In this document: positions 7,419-10,560 of the stretch, piece by piece | Layout: each line of letters opens with the position of its first letter | Numbering within the stretch: position 1 is the first letter of the stretch | Origin: UBA2040 sp047637535 | GTDB lineage: Bacteria; Bacteroidota; Bacteroidia; Flavobacteriales_D; Crocinitomicaceae | NCBI GenBank assembly: GCA_047637535.1 | Contig: JBLIKY010000072.1 | Coordinates: 1 to 10,560, forward strand | Reading direction: 5' to 3' | DNA: 10,560 nucleotides | Made by a program: the position numbers and the translations under genes | The notes under the pieces: generated by a model | The model's input: the letters and a program-made list of their open reading frames with translations, nothing else | Told to the model about the DNA's origin: nothing | Database searches by the model: none

Positions 7419-7452
7419 CAAAACGATTATAATTCGCTAAACGTTGGCAAAA
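7419..7452 (-). promoter_or_regulatory. Possible ancestral promoter of the adhesin pseudogene
   Basis: In minus-strand reading TTTTG (7452-7448) is followed after 21 nt by TCGTTTTG (7426-7419), which matches the Bacteroidota -7 consensus TAnnTTTG at all fixed positions but one. It is about 35 nt upstream of the pseudogene GTG. An imperfect inverted repeat (TGCCAA at 7417-7422, TTGGCA at 7444-7449) covers the same stretch. This is weak evidence in AT-rich DNA. Confidence 0.22.
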
Positions 7453-7596
7453 CCTTCAACAAGATAATTCTCATCAAAGACAATTAAACCCAGATTAATT
7501 CTGAAATCGAAGTGATCACCAAACACCAAAATGAAGCAATTTAAATTAAGAGATCAAATTTTAAACTGACAACTCACGGGTAATTAACACTTTTCA

Positions 7597-7641
7597 TTCA
7601 ATTAAAAACGATAAAAACCTTTTTCATTGTTTTTAATTGAA
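7597..7641. repeat. 13-bp perfect inverted repeat, AT-rich
   Basis: TTCAATTAAAAAC (7597-7609) is exactly complementary in reverse to GTTTTTAATTGAA (7629-7641), with a 19-nt centre. The centre contains a second small stem, AAAAACCTTTTT (7614-7625). The stem has only two G/C pairs of 13 and no following T-run, so it is not a standard terminator. It could be a protein-binding palindrome, a cruciform or the remains of a mobile element end. Confidence 0.6.
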
Positions 7642-7690
7642 CCCAACTTACTCACCACACAACTACAAACAACCCACTTTTTACCACACG
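7641..7690 (-). promoter_or_regulatory. Cluster of GTGG-type boxes, minus orientation
   Basis: In minus-strand reading, successive ten-base blocks from 7690 are cgtGTGGtaa, aaaGTGGgtt, gtttGTAGtt, gtGTGGtgag and taaGTTGggt. The first two blocks repeat the same GTGGTAA-N3-GTGG arrangement found at the mraZ start site (7792-7808), but in opposite orientation. The later blocks are degenerate and shift by a base. This may be a second, upstream binding region for MraZ, or chance in a CA-rich stretch. Confidence 0.35.
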
Positions 7691-7762
7691 CTATTCACAA
7701 TTCATTTTTAATAAAAAACATGGCTTCTATCGCTTTTGTAAAAAAAAATGTAATTCACAATT

Positions 7763-7792
7763 TTGACAATTTATCAACAATCGGTATATTTG
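7763..7792 (+). promoter_or_regulatory. mraZ/dcw promoter, Bacteroidota type
   Basis: TTG (7763-7765, within TTTTGACA) is followed after 19 nt by TATATTTG (7785-7792). This matches the Bacteroidota primary sigma consensus TTG-N19/20-TAnnTTTG at every fixed position. Transcription would start near 7798-7800, giving a leader of about 40 nt before the mraZ ATG at 7840. The position supports the short mraZ start over a longer frame from 7627. Confidence 0.8.
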
Positions 7793-7808
7793 TGGTAAGA
7801 AGTGGTAA
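7792..7808 (+). promoter_or_regulatory. Tandem GTGGTAA boxes, likely MraZ operator
   Basis: GTGGTAA occurs at 7792-7798 and again at 7802-7808, a direct repeat with a 10-nt period. The first base is the last base of the -7 element, so a bound protein would cover the transcription start. Known MraZ sites are direct repeats with 10-nt periodicity just upstream of mraZ: TGGGN with 5-nt spacers in Escherichia coli, and AAAGTG-type boxes in mycoplasmas. The repeat is seen; binding by MraZ is inferred. Confidence 0.6.
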
Positions 7809-7839
7809 AAATCGTTTAATTTTACCCATTATCAATGTT

Positions 7840-8298
7840 ATGTTTGGACTAGTAGGAGAGTACGAAGTTAAGTTAGACGGCAAAGGCCGCTTTCTTTTTC
7901 CTTCTCATTTGAGAAGGCAGATTTCCCCTGCTGCCCAAGAAAACTTTATGCTCAACAAAGGATTTGAGGATTGTCTATCGCTGTTTCCTATGAATGAATG
8001 GGAAAAAGTAAGCGAGAAGCTTTCTAAACTGAATCTTTTTAAGCCTAAAAACAGGATGTTTTACCGTTTGTTTCACCAAGGCGCTAAACAACTTGCTCTC
8101 GACACTGCTGGAAGAATACTAATTCCAACAGCGTTAATGGAGAGGGTCGGACTTAAAAAAGAAATCATGCTCATCGCCTATAACGACCGTATTGAGATCT
8201 GGGACAAATCCAAGTACTTCGAATTGCTCGAAGGAAACATGACAGACTTTGCCGATTTGGCTGAGGAAGTAATGGGAGGATTAAATGACAGCGAATAA
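7840..8298 (+). CDS. mraZ: Transcriptional regulator MraZ
   Basis: MraZ is a DNA-binding protein that forms a ring of subunits and controls its own dcw operon. The 152-residue protein has the two SpoVT-AbrB-like halves, each with the diagnostic DxxxR motif: DGKGR at 13-17 (in EYEVKLDGKGRFLFPSHL) and DTAGR at 88-92 (ALDTAGRILIP). Length is normal for the family. The frame is open back to 7627, but homologues begin at the equivalent of MFGLVGEYEV, and the promoter and operator at 7763-7808 would lie inside any longer version, so the ATG at 7840 is chosen. It is first in the dcw cluster, and its end overlaps the rsmH start by 14 nt, indicating coupled translation. Tandem boxes at the transcription start suggest autoregulation. 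Confidence 0.95.
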   Translation: MFGLVGEYEVKLDGKGRFLFPSHLRRQISPAAQENFMLNKGFEDCLSLFPMNEWEKVSEKLSKLNLFKPKNRMFYRLFHQGAKQLALDTAGRILIPTALMERVGLKKEIMLIAYNDRIEIWDKSKYFELLEGNMTDFADLAEEVMGGLNDSE

Positions 8299-9205
8299 CT
8301 ACGAATATCACTTACCAGTTATGCTCGATGCTTGCATCGAGGGACTCAACATTAACCCTGATGGCGTTTACATCGACGTCACCTTTGGTGGCGGTGGTCA
8401 TGCACGAGAACTGTTTTCAAAACTTTCTTCAAAAGGAAAACTAATCGTTTTTGATCAAGACCCTGACGCTCAGAAAAATGCTTGGGAAGCTCCTAATTTT
8501 CAATTCATCGCCAGTAATTTCTCTTTCATATCCAATCACTTAAGAATCTTAGGGATTAAACAAGTTGATGGAATTCTTGCTGACTTTGGCGTTTCTTCTC
8601 ACCAATTCGATGCGGGAGAAAGAGGATTCTCTATCCGTAACGATGCCCCTCTAGACATGAGAATGAATCAAAACAATCCGAAATCAGCTCGAGAAGTTGT
8701 CAACGAGTACGATCAAGAAAACTTGATGAGAATCATGGGCGCTTATGGTGAAGTTAAAAGTCCTCGTAAAATCGCTGAAGCCATTCTTCTTGCCAGACAA
8801 AACAAAACCATAGAAACAACAGGCGAACTAATGGAGGTCTTATCTTCTTTAGCTCCGAAGTTTAAAGAACATAAATTTTTCGCCCAAGTTTTTCAAGGCA
8901 TAAGAATAGAAGTCAACGAAGAATTAAAAGTGATCGAAACCTTGCTTCTTCAATTGCAAACCATACTTAAGCCCGGAGGTCGTTTTGTTGCTATGTCCTA
9001 TCACTCCCTAGAAGATAGATTGGTTAAAAACTTCTTAAAAAGAGGTTCGCTCGAAGGCAAAATTGAGAAAGATTTCTTCGGAAATGTTCTTAAACCATTT
9101 AACGAAATAACAAGACATCCGGTTGTTGCAGACGAAGAAGAGATTGCAGCCAACCCACGTGCGCGAAGTGCCAAACTAAGAATAGCAGAAAGAAATGAGC
9201 AGTGA
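8285..9205 (+). CDS. rsmH: 16S rRNA (cytosine(1402)-N4)-methyltransferase
   Basis: RsmH (MraW) uses S-adenosylmethionine to methylate N4 of C1402 in 16S rRNA at the ribosomal P site. The 306-residue protein is of normal length and carries the family motifs in order: HLPVML (9-14), the SAM-binding loop DVTFGGGGHA (31-40), FDQDPDA (56-62), ILADFGVSSHQFD (97-109), GERGFSIRNDAPLDMRM (111-127), FQGIRIEVNEEL (203-214), SYHSLEDR (238-245) and NPRARSAKLR (290-299). All key positions look intact. Its ATG lies inside the last codons of mraZ (14-nt overlap) and its stop lies 11 nt inside the next gene, so it is a middle member of the dcw operon. Confidence 0.97.
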   Translation: MTANNYEYHLPVMLDACIEGLNINPDGVYIDVTFGGGGHARELFSKLSSKGKLIVFDQDPDAQKNAWEAPNFQFIASNFSFISNHLRILGIKQVDGILADFGVSSHQFDAGERGFSIRNDAPLDMRMNQNNPKSAREVVNEYDQENLMRIMGAYGEVKSPRKIAEAILLARQNKTIETTGELMEVLSSLAPKFKEHKFFAQVFQGIRIEVNEELKVIETLLLQLQTILKPGGRFVAMSYHSLEDRLVKNFLKRGSLEGKIEKDFFGNVLKPFNEITRHPVVADEEEIAANPRARSAKLRIAERNEQ

Positions 9206-9584
9206 GTCAAACGAAATAAAAGAGAAAGTTTCAGTTGACACAAAACAAAAGTCGACTCGAAGGAATCCTATGATGCAAATCATTAATGGAGAGTTTTTGT
9301 CGCGCGAGTTCGTAGTTAACAACCTGAATTTCATCTTCTTTTCTCTTTTGTTACTTGTTCTCCTTGTTTCAAAAGGATACGCCGTAAAGCAGCTCAATAA
9401 AGACGTAGACAACGGACAAAGCATGCTAGACGAATTGACAGGTGATTACGTGGCGAAAAAAGCAAGACTGGAAGAAGAAACACGAAGAATAAAATTGGTT
9501 GAAGAATTAACACCAATCGGATTAAAAGAAACAGTAAACCCGACCAAAGTAATACGCCTAAACAAACAAGAAGTTGAAAAATAG
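9195..9584 (+). CDS. ftsL: FtsL-like cell division protein
   Basis: A 129-residue bitopic membrane protein. It has a charged cytoplasmic N-terminus (1-43), one transmembrane helix (about 44-64, rich in F and L), then a periplasmic coiled-coil-like segment (about 65-105, with heptad-like L, V and A positions in QLNKDVDNGQSMLDELTGDY). This is the layout of FtsL, which joins FtsQ and the DivIC/FtsB protein in the divisome and helps activate FtsI/FtsW. Sequence identity in the family is low, so the assignment rests on size, topology and position between rsmH and ftsI. The N-terminal segment NGEFLSREFVVNNLNFI resembles the Bacteroidota FtsL form. It overlaps rsmH by 11 nt upstream and the ftsI start by 11 nt downstream. 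Confidence 0.85.
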   Translation: MSSESNEIKEKVSVDTKQKSTRRNPMMQIINGEFLSREFVVNNLNFIFFSLLLLVLLVSKGYAVKQLNKDVDNGQSMLDELTGDYVAKKARLEEETRRIKLVEELTPIGLKETVNPTKVIRLNKQEVEK

Positions 9585-10560
9585 AAAAGACATTTTCTGG
9601 AGAGCATACGTAATCTATTTCGGATTCGCGGGACTCATGGCGATTGTGTTTTTTTACACCGTTAAACTTCAACTCAATGAAAGAAGTACGGTTTTCTCTA
9701 CAAATTCAAGCGAAACGCAAGAAAAAATACCTTCGAGAGTTGTGGAAAGAACGCCAAGAAGAGGTGAGATTCTAGATGCAAACCTCACTCCTCTTGTAAC
9801 TTCTGTTTCTTTCTACGACATACACATTGACCCGACTGTTGTTAAACAGGAAGTTTTTGATAGAGATATTTCCGATTTGTGTCGCGAACTTTCCCTCCTC
9901 TACCCTTCAAAAACTGCTCGCGAATACGAGAACTATTTTAGACAAGGAAGAAACAAAGGGTATCGTTATTTGCTAGTTAAGAAGAGAATAACAAATGAAG
10001 AACGTAAACATTTACGCACTTTGCCTATTCTTAAACTCGGTCGCCTTAAAGGCGGATTAATAGATACAGAAGAGACAATACTTCGCAAACGACCTAATGG
10101 AGACTTGTTGAGCCGAACATTAGGCTATTACAAACAACTCGAAAACAAAGAAATTAGAGTCGGGATTGAAGGTGCATACAACGACTTTTTGTCTGGCGAA
10201 CAAGGCCTAGAAATAGAACAAAAAATATCAACCGGTTGGAAAAAAACTGGCCAGATCGTAAAGCAAGCCGTAGAAGGTGCCGATGTAGTTACAACTATCG
10301 ATAAAGAAATTCAAGAAGTAGCGCATTCAGAACTATACAGACAACTTCAAAATCAGGGTGCGAAAAACGGCTCCGCCATCGTAATGAATGTCAAAACTGG
10401 CGAAATCAAAGCCATGGTCAACTTGACTAGAACGCAAGACGGGAACTATTACGAACAATACAATTACGCAATTGGAACGAAAGAGGTTCCTGGTTCGACT
10501 TTTAAACTCGCGTCTTTAATGGCTGCCTTGGAAGATAAAAAAGTGAGAATCACGGATTCG
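9574..10560 (+). CDS. ftsI: Penicillin-binding protein FtsI (PBP3), 3' end outside window
   Basis: The septal peptidoglycan transpeptidase, partner of FtsW. 329 residues are visible and the frame is open at the right edge. It has a short cytoplasmic N-terminus (KNRKDIFWRAYVIY), a transmembrane helix (about 11-30), then the pedestal region with ERTPRRGEILD (58-68), KRPNGDLLSRTLGYY (172-186) and GIEGAYNDFLSGEQG (197-211). The transpeptidase domain opens with VVTTIDKEIQEVA (238-250) and GSAIVMNVKTGEIKAMV (266-282). It reaches the SxxK active-site motif STFK (catalytic S308, K311) in VPGSTFKLAS. The SxN and KTG motifs would lie beyond the window. The start is a TTG at 9574, inside the end of ftsL. 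The only nearby ATG, at codon 22, falls inside the membrane helix, and relatives begin with a similar MKNxRKDI-type sequence. Confidence 0.94.
   Translation, partial: MKNRKDIFWRAYVIYFGFAGLMAIVFFYTVKLQLNERSTVFSTNSSETQEKIPSRVVERTPRRGEILDANLTPLVTSVSFYDIHIDPTVVKQEVFDRDISDLCRELSLLYPSKTAREYENYFRQGRNKGYRYLLVKKRITNEERKHLRTLPILKLGRLKGGLIDTEETILRKRPNGDLLSRTLGYYKQLENKEIRVGIEGAYNDFLSGEQGLEIEQKISTGWKKTGQIVKQAVEGADVVTTIDKEIQEVAHSELYRQLQNQGAKNGSAIVMNVKTGEIKAMVNLTRTQDGNYYEQYNYAIGTKEVPGSTFKLASLMAALEDKKVRITDS

Larger units (their letters stand above)
7384..7784. other. AT-rich intergenic region between divergent transcription units
   Basis: About 400 nt separate the dead minus-strand adhesin from the plus-strand dcw cluster. 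I see no convincing gene. A plus frame is open from 7627 into mraZ, but it contains the mraZ promoter and has no family similarity. The region does contain a 13-bp perfect inverted repeat (7597-7641), a cluster of GTGG-type boxes on the minus strand (7641-7690) and a 10-bp direct repeat ATTCACAATT at 7693-7702 and 7753-7762. The right end runs into the mraZ promoter. Confidence 0.7.

Noticed and set aside
7771..7779. TTATCAACA, one mismatch from a DnaA box
   Set aside because: It is a single degenerate copy in AT-rich promoter DNA with no cluster of boxes and no dnaA or dnaN nearby, so no origin is claimed.
7627..7839. Extended N-terminus for mraZ (71 extra codons)
   Set aside because: The segment contains the promoter and operator, has no similarity to MraZ, and the protein from 7840 already has the family length.
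9001..9672. Minus-strand frames of 80-92 codons across the end of rsmH, ftsL and the ftsI start
   Set aside because: They are antisense shadows of well-supported plus-strand division genes and have no domain features of their own.

Overview
The window looks like chromosomal DNA of a Bacteroidota bacterium, most likely a Flavobacteriales-type one. The signs are an AT-rich composition, a PorP/SprF family protein next to a TPR/PD40/OmpA protein, remains of a secreted adhesin with a type IX secretion (T9SS) type B C-terminal domain, a division cluster that runs mraZ-rsmH-ftsL-ftsI with the Bacteroidota form of FtsL, and a perfect Bacteroidota promoter (TTG-N19-TATATTTG) in front of mraZ. The genus cannot be read from the sequence.

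Positions 167-3413 (minus strand) hold a methionine salvage operon. In transcription order it is mtnB (dehydratase), mtnD (acireductone dioxygenase), mtnC (enolase-phosphatase), mtnA (MTR-1-P isomerase) and a small DUF3784-type membrane protein. Genes are 21 nt apart or less, and mtnD/mtnC overlap by ATGA. Together they convert 5-methylthioribose-1-phosphate to the keto acid precursor of methionine. The genes that make MTR-1-P and the final aminotransferase are not here.

Positions 3430-7383 (minus strand) form a T9SS-associated locus. It starts with a decayed adhesin gene (signal peptide, tandem-95/cadherin-like repeat and type B C-terminal domain, broken by stops and frame changes). An intact PorP/SprF gene and an intact PorE-like OmpA-family gene follow, and the locus ends in a strong intrinsic terminator. 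The apparent cargo is dead while its neighbours are intact. The dead gene is not visible as a single reading frame and was reconstructed from all three minus frames.

Positions 7384-7784 have no gene. They contain a 13-bp perfect inverted repeat and a cluster of GTGG-type boxes on the minus strand.

Positions 7763-10560 (plus strand) are the start of the division and cell wall (dcw) cluster. The mraZ promoter overlaps two GTGGTAA direct repeats with a 10-nt period, which fits MraZ autoregulation. mraZ, rsmH, an FtsL-like gene and ftsI (running off the right edge, with a TTG start) follow, each overlapping the next by 11-14 nt.

I found no CRISPR array, insertion sequence or stable RNA gene. 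The most unusual items are the pseudogenised adhesin and the structured intergenic region in front of mraZ.
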